A stretch of 64,000 nucleotides of DNA from Candidatus Nitrosocosmicus arcticus (GTDB lineage Archaea; Thermoproteota; Nitrososphaeria; Nitrososphaerales; Nitrososphaeraceae): NCBI RefSeq assembly GCF_007826885.1, contig NZ_ML675589.1, forward strand, positions 1-64,000, written 5' to 3'. Under the pieces are notes generated by a model, which had not been told where the DNA came from, searched no databases, and saw only the letters and a list, made by a program, of their open reading frames with translations. Both the position numbers and the translations under genes were made by a program. This document shows, one piece after another, positions 1-8,751 of the stretch. How positions within the stretch are numbered: the stretch's first letter is position 1; each line of letters begins with the position of its first letter.

Positions 1-33
1 CCGTACACGTTTTGCCCGACGGCCTGACCCCGG

Positions 34-276
34 TTACGCCGATGCCATCGGCCCACAAGCAGACGCAGGAGTTCCTGACCCGGTGTTGCTCAAGTTTCCT
101 TTTTCAGTTTTTTTGGTAACGTCAAGCTTTTCGTTGAATAATGGGATTTTTCGTACCAATTCTTCAGTTTCAATCAATCCATCACTCTCAGGATTATCCA
201 GAGAGTCAAGATTGTTGATTTTTTGATCACCCGATAATTTTATACCGAATTTATTATCATCAGATTGAGAGACCAT
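34..276 (-). CDS. hypothetical protein, 80 aa
   Basis: An 80-residue hydrophilic frame starting ATG and rich in Asp, Asn and Lys; I recognise no domain. Its last 15 or so residues (Gly-Ser-Thr-Pro-Ala rich) are encoded by an unusually GC-rich stretch at the very start of the window. The natural C-terminus may therefore have been replaced by foreign or chimeric DNA. It could be a truncated gene or a chance frame. Confidence 0.3.
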   Translation of the reverse strand: MVSQSDDNKFGIKLSGDQKINNLDSLDNPESDGLIETEELVRKIPLFNEKLDVTKKTEKGNLSNTGSGTPASACGPMASA

Positions 277-287
277 CTATGTAACCT

Positions 288-1293
288 ATAGTATGATGAT
301 ATAAATGGTATATACATCTTTTAGGAAGAATACAAATGAAAACAATATCAGCGATTCATTTTGTTTTTTTTTCCAGAATTGACGCCTTAAATATAAGATG
401 CTTCATGTGAGTCGGTTTAATAACTACAGGATAAGAATCAAAAAGTATTTCGTTATGATTATCCGTTACAAGAAAAACTCTCTCTGATTGGGCAGAACCA
501 ATCTTTTCTTCCTTTATCCTAATCATAAGATTAGTAAGCTACCTCGATTAATAAGTTTAAGAAAATGAGTCATAATGCACATTGCCAACCAGGCGATACG
601 TATTCTTAATATTGGATTAGCGAGTAGTAATAACTTGCTTTAGCTTGTGAGCTAAATCTTGATCCAATAGAATATCAATCAACGAAACCAGTCTAGTTGG
701 ATACGAATTTATGAATAAACTCAAGATTGAGATAGACAACTTAAATGGAGAAAAACTATTTTTTTCGGTAATTACCATCCGTCGGTCGTGGAAAATGGGA
801 AGCATTTAATCACGTCATAAAAAGGTAATAAAGGCTCTGCAAATGGTACCGGTACTTATTTTGGCCTGTCATTCTTACAAGACATGGACTATTACACTAA
901 ATCGGAATTTACCGAGCATGCATATTAAGGGACCTTGCCTTTCCTACCTTCTTTCAGAGGAGCTTTTTAATGGGTCTGTTATATCTAGTAGTAATATTAC
1001 AGCCTTTAAACTCTATTTTGTTCATACACATAGCCCGATTCAAGTACTATTTTTATCGTGAAATCCAAAATTTTACCGGCAATTACAAAACAGAACTATA
1101 TTAAGTTCCGTTTCGAATCTTCATTATCTTTTCGAGGTATAGATGGAGATATTTTTGAATTCGGTCTTTTTTTTGGCTTGATTCATAAAAAACAGGCAAC
1201 CTTCCTAATGGGTTAATCAAAAATGAGGTTGTATCCACCTAGCCAATACTTTTCATCAGGAACATTATGGTAAAATTGATATAATCATAATTA
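288..1293. other. 1 kb region without a convincing gene
   Basis: AT-rich DNA with only short open frames on both strands, such as 62 codons at 617-805 minus and 72 codons at 843-1061 plus. None has recognisable motifs or a convincing promoter arrangement. It may hold decayed coding sequence. Confidence 0.5.
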
Positions 1294-2169
1294 TCAATGA
1301 CTATCGGTTAAGACATTTCTTACAAATTCAAGATTATCAGCATCATTCCTTATAGAGTCAATAGGTGTTTCCATAATGAATGGAACTTGGCTTAATTTCT
1401 TGTTATTTATAAGGGATTTTAATCCACCTTCTCCAATTTTTCCTAGGCCAACGTGATAATGTCTATCAAGGTTAGATCCCAAATCTCCTTTTGAGTCATT
1501 TAAATGAATTATTTTTAGATTTTCTAGCCCAATACTACTATCTACAAGGTCAATGAGGGTTGAAACATTACTCCCAGTAGATAAATCATAGCCTGCAGCA
1601 AACAGATGGCATGTGTCCAGGCACAATCCAAAATCATTCTGCCCAAGAATATGAAATATGCTTTGGATTTCCTCGATTCGGCTTCCAATACTATTTTTTT
1701 GTCCGGCACTATTTTCCAATAGGATTTTAACTTTATTTCTTGGTAAACCAAGGTCGCTGTAGGCATCCAATGATTTTCTACATGCATTAACAAGTTGATT
1801 TATACCATTCTTGGGACCCTGACCTAGATGACTTCCGAGATGTATAATTAGATAAGGTACACCAAGCATATTGCACCGCGTTACTTCGTCTGTCAATACT
1901 AATATTGATTTTTCATACATTTCACTCGTCGGTGCCGATAGATTAGGCAAGTATGGCATATGTACTACAACGGATTTAGGATTAATGGGGCTATTATCTA
2001 ATTTTTCTTTGAATATATCGGTTTCATGTGGAGTCAGTTCCTTTGTCTTCCACTGTCTCGGACTTCTAGTAAATATCTGAAAGGCCGAACAGCCAATTTC
2101 TAATGCGTTATCAACCGAGTGTGAAATACCACCGCTAATAGATACATGAACGCCTAATTTTAGAGTCAA
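1294..2169 (-). CDS. nfo: endonuclease IV (AP endonuclease)
   Basis: A 291-residue protein of the usual endonuclease IV length and TIM-barrel type, cleaving the backbone 5' of abasic sites in base excision repair. Metal-ligand motifs appear in family order: HLGSH near residue 110, LENSAG near 150, LDTCHLFAAGYD near 185, HLNDSKGDLGSNLDRH near 225 and a terminal METP. The start codon is TTG, chosen because the family begins just here (KLGVHVSISGG) and a TATA-like box lies about 23 nt upstream, so the mRNA is probably leaderless. It stands alone with no operon partner. The identification is firm from the motifs. Confidence 0.95.
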   Translation of the reverse strand: MTLKLGVHVSISGGISHSVDNALEIGCSAFQIFTRSPRQWKTKELTPHETDIFKEKLDNSPINPKSVVVHMPYLPNLSAPTSEMYEKSILVLTDEVTRCNMLGVPYLIIHLGSHLGQGPKNGINQLVNACRKSLDAYSDLGLPRNKVKILLENSAGQKNSIGSRIEEIQSIFHILGQNDFGLCLDTCHLFAAGYDLSTGSNVSTLIDLVDSSIGLENLKIIHLNDSKGDLGSNLDRHYHVGLGKIGEGGLKSLINNKKLSQVPFIMETPIDSIRNDADNLEFVRNVLTDSH

Positions 2170-2193
2170 TGTAAATAAAATTGTAGGTCTGAA

Positions 2194-2202
2194 ATTTATA
2201 AG
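2194..2202 (-). promoter_or_regulatory. TATA-like box for endonuclease IV
   Basis: On the minus strand the sequence CTTATAAAT lies about 23 nt before the TTG start of nfo. That is the spacing expected for an archaeal leaderless promoter. Confidence 0.5.
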
Positions 2203-3213
2203 TTAATTATTCAGAAATAAAAAAGACTAGACTATTTATCATAAAAATCAAATAGGAACTGCAAATATAATGGCTATTGTTTAATCTAACTCCAAGTTAC
2301 AGTAGTAGACCATTACGCTTGTTAAATTAGTTCATACCTTTGAACGACAGAAACACCATGCAAATCATTTAGTTGAGAGCGGACATAATCCTAGGGGTAA
2401 GAACAAAGGAGGAAATATATACCACAACTAGTTCGTTAACCCTATTCATACTCTTATAATGTCCGATGAAATACGTTCATCTAAAAGTATGCTATTTCTA
2501 GCGAAATAGATTAACCTATACAATATTTATGAGGTTTTATTCATTGAACTATCAAAAGAATCTGGAAGATATTCTCTGAATTCATCCATATTAAACTTAG
2601 CAGGATTAAAGAGTGTTCTAAAGACTTATTTTACCAAAATTGAATTTAGAGATTTCATTAGATAAATTTTATAGTAATTCAATTTCCACTCTTTTTTAGT
2701 TTAAAAGAAATACCTGCAGGAAATAATCCTATCAACTCTATAGCGTTTTACGAATCCTTTAGAGTTTAATCAATTTTCCGAAAAATTAGATGGACAATAT
2801 CGAAATTCTCACTATTATTGGCATGATATTATTTTTCGGATTGTTTCAAACTTATTTCTTTATTATGGATATGTAAGTTAATTTACTAGGAATCAGTTTA
2901 AGATATCTTTATTTGGGAAAGACTATTATTAGATCTATTATTTTTAGTTTCTGCTTATGGGCCAGCGAATACAGATGAACAATATTTCCCTGTCATAATT
3001 AACGAATCAAAACAAAAAAGTACTTTATAATTTATGGCAACGTTTTATATATTATGTCAAACGAGAATGATTAACACATAGAAATATCCTGTAATAAACA
3101 CTCTAAACAGCACTGTATTAAAATAATTATCTACACTTTATCGTTATAATAATTGGAGATATTTTTACTATAGAATAATCAAAATAAATTAACATTATTT
3201 GTTTTCAAACTGC
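2203..3213. other. 1 kb region without a recognisable gene
   Basis: Strongly AT-rich sequence interrupted by stops in all frames. I see no RNA gene, repeat or coding remnant that I can defend. Confidence 0.5.
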
Positions 3214-3478
3214 TTATATCGTATGTTTGAATCGTATGCTTAGACAAAGAGATGAATGACAACGATCTAAATATTGTTTGGGTATGTACTCAATGTAATC
3301 AAAATTTTTTATTTTATTCAGATGTTCAAGATCATAAAGCCAGCACTGGCCACTCAAAGATTTACAAATTTGATTTGTTGTCAGGTCGGATGATTGACAG
3401 GATAGAGATGAGTTAGTTTTAAAATATAAATTAATATTAGATATACATAAAAAGAGGACAATTATCATTTAAACAAAA

Positions 3479-3579
3479 GCCGGGGTCGCCTAGCCTGGAA
3501 GGGCGCAAGCCTGGAAATTAGGAAACTATATAGCTTGTGGCCCGTGAGGGCCTCGAGGGTTCGAATCCCTCTCCCGGCG
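3479..3579 (+). tRNA. tRNA-Ser(GGA) with a 15-nt intron
   Basis: A type II tRNA. The acceptor stem GCCGGGG pairs with TCCCGGC, with discriminator G at 3579. The T stem GAGGG/CCCTC flanks TTCGAAT. The long variable arm GGCCC-GTGA-GGGCC is perfectly paired. The anticodon stem CAAGC (3506-3510) pairs with GCTTG (3533-3537) only after removal of 3517-3531, which places a 15-nt intron at the canonical 37/38 site. The anticodon at 3513-3515 is GGA, which with the long variable arm and G73 gives serine. CCA is not encoded. Confidence 0.93.
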
Positions 3580-3631
3580 CCTTTTTTCTTTAGAATTACT
3601 AGAATCAGTAGCACTTTTCGTCCCCACATTA

Positions 3632-4014
3632 CTAAATTTCGTAGCTCCTTGTATGTTTGAGCTTCGGTCGTAGGTCTGAAACCTCAAGACCTCCATATTC
3701 CACAAGCTCTTTTGATACTTCTTGTTTAATATTATTTACTTGGGAATTACCAAATTCAGTAGCAGGATTGTCGACTACCAATTGTTGACTAGATCTTTCT
3801 ATACCTTCATTCGTTCTATAACTGGGATTAATTCGCTTGAGGTTTGAATATTTAAGAGTGGCCGGACTTCGTTAACAAAAAGTGCAGATAACAATGGAAA
3901 TTCTCCCGTAATGTCTCTAACTTCTTTTGGATAATGCATTTTAGTTTTCTCTCGTAAGACTTTGAAACCTGTTTGTGACCTCGGAGATAAAGAACTTCTG
4001 CTTTAGATAACAGG
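3632..4014 (-). pseudogene. frameshifted remnant of an unassigned protein
   Basis: Three consecutive coding-like segments occur in different minus-strand frames. About 4014-3920 reads AEVLYLRGHKQVSKSYERK onwards. About 3940-3810 reads FPLLSALFVNEVRPLLNIQ onwards and stops after VIERMKV. About 3830-3632 reads TNEGIERSSQQLVVDNPA onwards and ends SYEI-stop. Joined by two frameshifts they make one continuous hydrophilic protein of about 120 residues. I do not recognise the family. It lies directly beside the tRNA-Ser gene, and its 3' end is in the part duplicated near 9.1 kb. Confidence 0.45.
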
Positions 4015-4044
4015 ATTATACAAATCTGTATGGATCAAACGAAA

Positions 4045-4272
4045 TTAAGCTTTTTCGGACACAAATAGCGAGATTGGTATAACCTCATAAAATATCCATG
4101 AATTATCAGGATTTGATTCGGCCGTTGCAAACATCAGTCCCCCATAATAGTTACTATACAATGGTAGTATCCATCTACCAAATTTGCTATTTAATAATTG
4201 ATGAATAAATAAGGTTGAATTAATATGGGTATGCCTTAGTTTTATCAGTTCTTCTAGTTGGGATGTGTCCAA
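4045..4272 (-). CDS. hypothetical protein, 75 aa
   Basis: An ATG-started frame with a mixed, protein-like composition (aromatic-rich centre, FGRWILPLYSNYYGGLMFA). I recognise no family. It sits just upstream of the frameshifted remnant on the same strand and may be another piece of decayed sequence. It contains one copy of the 12-mer TTGATTCGGCCG found three times in this region. Confidence 0.33.
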   Translation of the reverse strand: MDTSQLEELIKLRHTHINSTLFIHQLLNSKFGRWILPLYSNYYGGLMFATAESNPDNSWIFYEVIPISLFVSEKA

Positions 4273-4750
4273 TTTTGGATATATTATACGTGTTAACTTT
4301 ATGACCGCTCCACTGACTTTTGTATCATTTATTTATTGTTAAATTTGTTATTTGTCAAGAAATTGAATTTGACCTCACTTTTTTTGTGATGATATGTTAA
4401 TTAGCTGAGTTGAAATCCTTACATTTAAGAGTATCACTTTATGTCATAAAACTGATATCTACATAACATGATGCTGAGTAACACTTATGAAATTATTGAG
4501 GATTAATGCTCTTTGTTGTAAATGGAATAGAACATCATTCAGTTAGCTTAAGCAACTACAGACAAATAATGATGCTCCCTAACTATTATAATTTCTAAAT
4601 TTGCTTGTTCCATATTATTAAATAAGAATCTCTCTTATTCTCAGTAGTTTGCCGACTTATTTACATTGATTCGGCCGCATGAAGGCTTGATTCGAAAGAA
4701 CAAAGGGACCAGTAAATAATGATACACTGATCCCGATATTGGTTTACATT
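4273..4750. other. intergenic region
   Basis: About 480 bp of AT-rich DNA without a convincing frame. The only structure noted is a second copy of the 12-mer TTGATTCGGCCG at 4666-4677. Confidence 0.4.
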
Positions 4751-6325
4751 TTAGTCGAATTCGATGTCAAATTCTACGGAATTGCTTTCGGCAAATTGTA
4801 TTGGATCATCACCATCATTCCATAACACTATTCCATTCACATTGCTAATCGTTTTAGAATCGCCAGTTTCTAAATCTAGTCCTTCCTGGGTTCCTGAAAT
4901 AGTTGCTTCATAGAGTGAATTACCTGAATTGGATTCTTGATTATCTATAGGTTCTAGTTCAACCTCTATTGCGTCAGATACACCTTCCTCGAAGTTTGCA
5001 GCCACCAGTTTGAGATCATTATCTTCAACCATGTTTAACGTCAAAGAGGCCAAGTCTAATTCACAATCCTCAAAGTATGCAATGATCTGGACACGCTCAG
5101 AATCTAGTTGGCCAGGGAATAGATCTATGGTATCAGAGATATCATCGCAAGTATCCTGTGAAGCCCTGATGACATCCGAATCACCGCTATTTCCATTTCC
5201 ATTATCATTGCCATTATCATTCGTTTCACAACCTATGCCGTCATTGTCATTTCCATCAAAACCGTGTGAGTCGGATTGTTTTACCTTGAAGTTATGATAT
5301 GTGATCTCATTATCTTGAAGGTCTCCATCTTGGTCGCAATCTAGATCGGGTGGAGGAGACGGAATGCAATTATCTGGATATGAAGGATCACATTCTTGTA
5401 GTTTGCAATCAGGGTCGTCAGAGTCAGTTAAGCCATCACCATCATCATCTCTATTATTATCGCATTCTTGTGACGTTTCTACACATCCATCGAGACTAGG
5501 ATTATCTTGACACAGATCTTCCTTATAACCACAAGTCTCCCCATCAGGCCTTAATATCATTCCATCAGGACATCCATCTGAATTTGGAATACACCTTCCG
5601 GTTTCATCGTCATCAACGGTGTGATATCCATCTGGGCATCCACCTTCTGTGACACATTGCTCATACCCATTTTGAAAGAATCCATTTGGACATTCTCCAT
5701 CAACTGCAGCACATTTTGGTAAATTAGGGTTAAACAGGCAATCTCCATCAGGCCCATCATTTTCGTCCAGCGGAGACGTGGTCAAATTTCCATTGCTATT
5801 GTCGCCGTTGCTTTCACAACCTATATCATAATTGTCTCCATCAAATCCGTTTGAATCGTTGGAGGACACTATGAAATTCCGATCGGAAATATCATTGCAA
5901 ACAAGATCTTGGTCTTCATTATTATCATTTGATGAAGAGGACGAATTCTCACCAGTATCAGTTAAAGTAACAGGATTTGGAATTGTTGATGGGTCGGTAG
6001 TTGTTGAAGATGATGCCAAGGATGGGTCGGTAGTTGTTGAAGATGATGCCAAGGATGGGTCGGTAGTTGTTGAAGATGTAGAGTCAGTTGGTGGCAGTGG
6101 TGATGATGAAGATGATGAAGAGGATGAATTACCACTTTCACCACTTTCATCTCCATTTTGAGCGTATGCCGGTTGGAAGAATGATTGTGTAGGCGAATTT
6201 GAGAATGAATACATGATACTAGATAAAATGGGGGCACTTAGCATTGGAACAAATATTGTAACTGTTAATAATAGTAACATTAATGATCGAATAGATATTT
6301 TTTTAATTACACTATCATTACTCAT
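4751..6325 (-). CDS. large acidic exported protein, Asp/Ser-rich, with calcium-site-like repeats
   Basis: A 524-residue protein. Residues about 12-55 form a signal sequence ending AYAQ, the usual export signal ending in these archaea, so it is probably secreted or at the cell surface. A Ser/Thr linker follows, with an 11-residue repeat (STTTDPSLASS) encoded by a 33-bp DNA repeat. Two related blocks, near residues 145-172 and 340-370, read NF-V---D--GFDGD-(N)D-IGCE, like the Asp-rich end of excalibur-type calcium-binding domains. Between them are Cys-rich segments (CPDG, CPNG) and an ECDNNRDDDGDGLTDSDDPDC block typical of thrombospondin-3-like calcium sites. The C-terminal 140 residues look like a separate beta-rich domain. 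Its function is unknown; adhesion or envelope scaffolding is inference. Confidence 0.8.
   Translation of the reverse strand: MSNDSVIKKISIRSLMLLLLTVTIFVPMLSAPILSSIMYSFSNSPTQSFFQPAYAQNGDESGESGNSSSSSSSSSPLPPTDSTSSTTTDPSLASSSTTTDPSLASSSTTTDPSTIPNPVTLTDTGENSSSSSNDNNEDQDLVCNDISDRNFIVSSNDSNGFDGDNYDIGCESNGDNSNGNLTTSPLDENDGPDGDCLFNPNLPKCAAVDGECPNGFFQNGYEQCVTEGGCPDGYHTVDDDETGRCIPNSDGCPDGMILRPDGETCGYKEDLCQDNPSLDGCVETSQECDNNRDDDGDGLTDSDDPDCKLQECDPSYPDNCIPSPPPDLDCDQDGDLQDNEITYHNFKVKQSDSHGFDGNDNDGIGCETNDNGNDNGNGNSGDSDVIRASQDTCDDISDTIDLFPGQLDSERVQIIAYFEDCELDLASLTLNMVEDNDLKLVAANFEEGVSDAIEVELEPIDNQESNSGNSLYEATISGTQEGLDLETGDSKTISNVNGIVLWNDGDDPIQFAESNSVEFDIEFD
5988..6078. repeat. 33-bp minisatellite, about 2.8 copies
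   Basis: Two perfect 33-bp units (5988-6020 and 6021-6053) are followed by a 25-bp partial third copy. They are in frame within the acidic exported protein and encode 11-residue Ser/Thr-rich units. Perfect identity between units suggests recent slippage or selection for length variation of the linker. Confidence 0.9.
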
Positions 6326-6608
6326 AACTAGCTTACAATTGATGGAGCATTTCTAAATAATATTCTTTTTATAATTTTCTTATATAGGAAATTTATATAA
6401 GAATTGAATATTATTTCTATTTTATCCCAATATAGAACAGATGATTGTATCTTTCGTCTTTTTGATTCGGCCGCGGCAATGCTACTTCAATCACGTTATC
6501 GATACAAGGTAATATCGGCTCTACCTGAAGGTGTACCGCGGCATATATCCACTCCATATAATGGTTATCATATATTAGTAAAGCTATCTTATGTAGCAAT
6601 CCTATTTG

Positions 6609-7373
6609 TTAATTTTCTTTCGCAAATGGGTCTAGGATGATCCTTTCAACCAACAAACGAGAGATCATCTTATCCATTATCTCTACAACTTCAGGTAATA
6701 TTCTCAATATCAATAGGTCTAAGGAATCGCCATAATTGGGCGGATTTCCTTTCTCAAATTTGTATGATCTTCCGCTGCAATTAACAGTTTCATCGCTTTG
6801 AGTATATACACCATTATTGTGTATAGTATTTCGGGCATTACAGAACAATTCAATACAACCACTTTTTGAGTCTAAATTCAGGAGATCTAATATACCCTCA
6901 ACAAGTTTACTAAAATTACCCTCCTTTATTTTACCCTTTTCAGATGGATTTAGTAAATAGTTATAAAAAACTCTAACCCGACTTTCCAAAATTGAGAAAC
7001 ATGATGTATACAATCCTACGATCATAGTCTTAATGAAATCGTCAGATATTGTTTGACGGCGAAACATCCTCACGATTTCTTTATCGCCTAGGTTATTGTC
7101 AGCATACTGATCCAAATATGAAAAGTAAATGTCGTAGTTAGAATTCCACCAATCGTCTTTCTCCAAACATTGATCTCTAAACATGACAGATAGCTTTGCA
7201 AAACGAATAACAGAAGAAAGTGTATTATATGTTGTATACCTGATATCTGTTTTCCAATCAAAATTAATATTCGAAATGTTCATTGCCGTTTCAGCGGCTT
7301 TATTAAATAGCTTAACCTCTAGAGTATGTAGATAAAATATCCTATTACCCATTTTTAGATAATAATAGGTCAT
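6609..7373 (-). CDS. HEPN-like protein, 254 aa
   Basis: A soluble, mostly helical protein of 254 residues. Near residues 180-188 it has RNTIHNNGVY, matching the R-x(4-6)-H signature of HEPN domains, which are often ribonucleases in toxin-antitoxin or defence settings, after a long helical region. No nucleotidyltransferase (MNT) or other antitoxin partner is adjacent, so a toxin role is only a possibility. It lies inside the sparse 3.5-9.1 kb segment bounded by tRNA-Ser sequence, which fits an accessory gene. The start is the first ATG; an internal Met at residue 8 is an alternative. Confidence 0.6.
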   Translation of the reverse strand: MTYYYLKMGNRIFYLHTLEVKLFNKAAETAMNISNINFDWKTDIRYTTYNTLSSVIRFAKLSVMFRDQCLEKDDWWNSNYDIYFSYLDQYADNNLGDKEIVRMFRRQTISDDFIKTMIVGLYTSCFSILESRVRVFYNYLLNPSEKGKIKEGNFSKLVEGILDLLNLDSKSGCIELFCNARNTIHNNGVYTQSDETVNCSGRSYKFEKGNPPNYGDSLDLLILRILPEVVEIMDKMISRLLVERIILDPFAKEN

Positions 7374-7798
7374 ATGTAATTAACAATAACCCATACTCAT
7401 CAGGAACTAATCGTTGATTTGGAGGTAGAATCAACTTAATCCTGTTTGTTAATAGAGTCATTTGAGGCATATCTAAAAGATTATGTAAATCGTATAATAT
7501 CCAATTATTCTAAAATTTAACATTCTACGCATAATGATTATTCTTTATCAAGCTTGAGAAAACTGGCTTCGGTTTCAAGGACATATAGAACCTCACAATA
7601 TATTACCTCAAATCAGTACGTTAATCCAGCAAGCGGTCATGATAGCTAAAAATGATAGATAGAAATCCATCACATAACACTGGTAGAAATAGACAAATTT
7701 AAGGAAGGTGAAATCTAAACTCAGGTGAAATTTATGACTGTTACGTATGTTGTTTTGATTAGTTGTTTTGAAAAGAGATTTTATTTCAGCAGATTTAG
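7374..7798. other. intergenic region
   Basis: AT-rich stretch without a supported gene. It may include the decayed 5' part of the DUF4325-like remnant that follows, but no continuous frame can be joined. Confidence 0.4.
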
Positions 7799-8038
7799 AA
7801 ATTAGAAAGTGCGATTACTTGTATTGAAAGAGTTGGAGGATATCCCTTCCCTTCAGATGATATTCGAATTGATTTTTCTAATGTCGCATCAATTACTCCA
7901 GAATTTGCCCACCAATATTTGATGAGTAAATGTAAGAGTAAAAAGGAGAATCACGAAGTGAATCTGCCTTCATGTGCGGCGGAATTGATAATCAAAAAAG
8001 CACAGAAATTTATCTCATGGCACTTGTATTTACCTTGA
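7799..8038 (+). pseudogene. remnant of a STAS-like DUF4325 protein
   Basis: An 80-codon open stretch preceded directly by a stop and lacking any start codon near its beginning. It reads LESAITCIERVGGYPFPSDD, then IRIDFSNVASITPEFAHQYL and onwards. The pattern IxIDFSNV-SIT-EFAHQYL is the core of the STAS-like DUF4325 family, which these archaea carry in several copies. The N-terminal half is missing or scrambled in other frames, so this is probably a broken copy. Family assignment is from recalled motif resemblance. Confidence 0.5.
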
Positions 8039-8042
8039 TTTA

Positions 8043-8092
8043 GTTTGTTTATGATTATCATGTAAACAAACAGTAGTTTATGATAATCATGA
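8043..8092. repeat. compound inverted repeat (hairpin cluster)
   Basis: The stretch GTTTGTTT-ATGAT-T-ATCAT-GT-AAACAAAC at 8043-8071 folds on itself, with a two-base bulge. The inner ATGATTATCAT (8051-8061) is also the exact inverse of ATGATAATCAT (about 8080-8090), so two alternative hairpins are possible. It sits between a plus-strand remnant and a minus-strand gene, where a two-way terminator would be expected; a mobile-element end is the alternative. Confidence 0.55.
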
Positions 8093-8181
8093 TTATAATA
8101 TTGGTAGTGGGTTCTAATACGTCTAAAAAGAGAAAATAAATACAAAGAAAAGGTAAGGGTTTGTACTTTTTATTTCCTTGA

Positions 8182-8457
8182 TTAAATCCAATTTATTTGA
8201 AAAGTCGACTGATCTTTGGATCGTTCTAGTTGCTCTTGTTGCTGCTTTTGTTTTAATATCTTATTATATTGTCTTTTTAGCCTTGCATTCTTTGGCTTTA
8301 TCCTTAACTTGTGTCCACAGCATGGACAGTTATTGTCATGATCCCATACCAAGAATATTTCACATGTACCACATCTTTTTTGACCAATAGCATACCTTGC
8401 ATGCGTTGAATCACTGTTAATGGCTATATACTTTTTACAAGTTTTCTTACAAGCCAT
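8182..8457 (-). CDS. small zinc-ribbon protein
   Basis: From an internal ATG this gives a 91-residue protein beginning MACKKTCKKYIA, followed by GQKRCGTCEIFLVWD, then CPCCGHKLR, then a Lys/Gln/Arg-rich helical tail. The CxxxC, CxxC and CxCC groups make a zinc ribbon. The longer upstream frame (start at 8505) adds 16 residues that do not look like part of the domain, so I prefer the inner start. This kind of short zinc ribbon is common in Nitrososphaeria; no specific function is known to me. It is convergent with the DUF4325 remnant. Confidence 0.65.
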   Translation of the reverse strand: MACKKTCKKYIAINSDSTHARYAIGQKRCGTCEIFLVWDHDNNCPCCGHKLRIKPKNARLKRQYNKILKQKQQQEQLERSKDQSTFQINWI

Positions 8458-8751
8458 GAACTTCAATCTTCCGTGACAGGATAGAAAAGGATATGGTTTA
8501 ATCAATATTTTATTTTAGATGTTAATTTGAATCGAACAAAAATTGTTTTAGATATCAAGGATAACAAGGACTAAAGAGTATGAATTTTTTTGCGATAATG
8601 ATGAATACGAAATATAGATAAGATAGGAATCTGAAATCTGGAAATAAATGGAAAGATTAGTTTCACAAAAAAAACTTTAAGCAAAATAAGAAAAGAAATA
8701 TCAATATGAATTAGAGTATCTCGATATTAATCATTCAGATGATTTTCACAC

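Noticed and set aside
843-1061. 72-codon plus-strand frame
   Set aside because: Low-complexity hydrophobic text with no start signal and no continuity. The minus strand has equally good or bad fragments.
3214-3468. 84-codon minus-strand frame before tRNA-Ser
   Set aside because: It has no recognisable motif or ribosome site, has a low-complexity AT-driven composition, and ends in a region lacking any conserved feature. Probably chance.
5988-6078. Possible CRISPR array
   Set aside because: The repeats are direct and contiguous with no spacers, and they lie inside a coding frame, so this is a minisatellite.
5832-6237. Long frames on both strands over the minisatellite
   Set aside because: They arise because the 33-bp repeat is open in several frames. 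The signal peptide and Cys modules fix the true frame of the exported protein.
6404-6640. Overlapping plus (6404-6640) and minus (6417-6599) frames between the exported protein and the HEPN-like gene
   Set aside because: Neither strand shows a motif or promoter that decides between them. The minus frame is in phase with the HEPN gene after its stop, but I could not identify a homologous extension.
7951-8145. 64-codon minus-strand frame
   Set aside because: It overlaps the DUF4325-like remnant on the other strand and the inverted repeats, which explain the sequence better.
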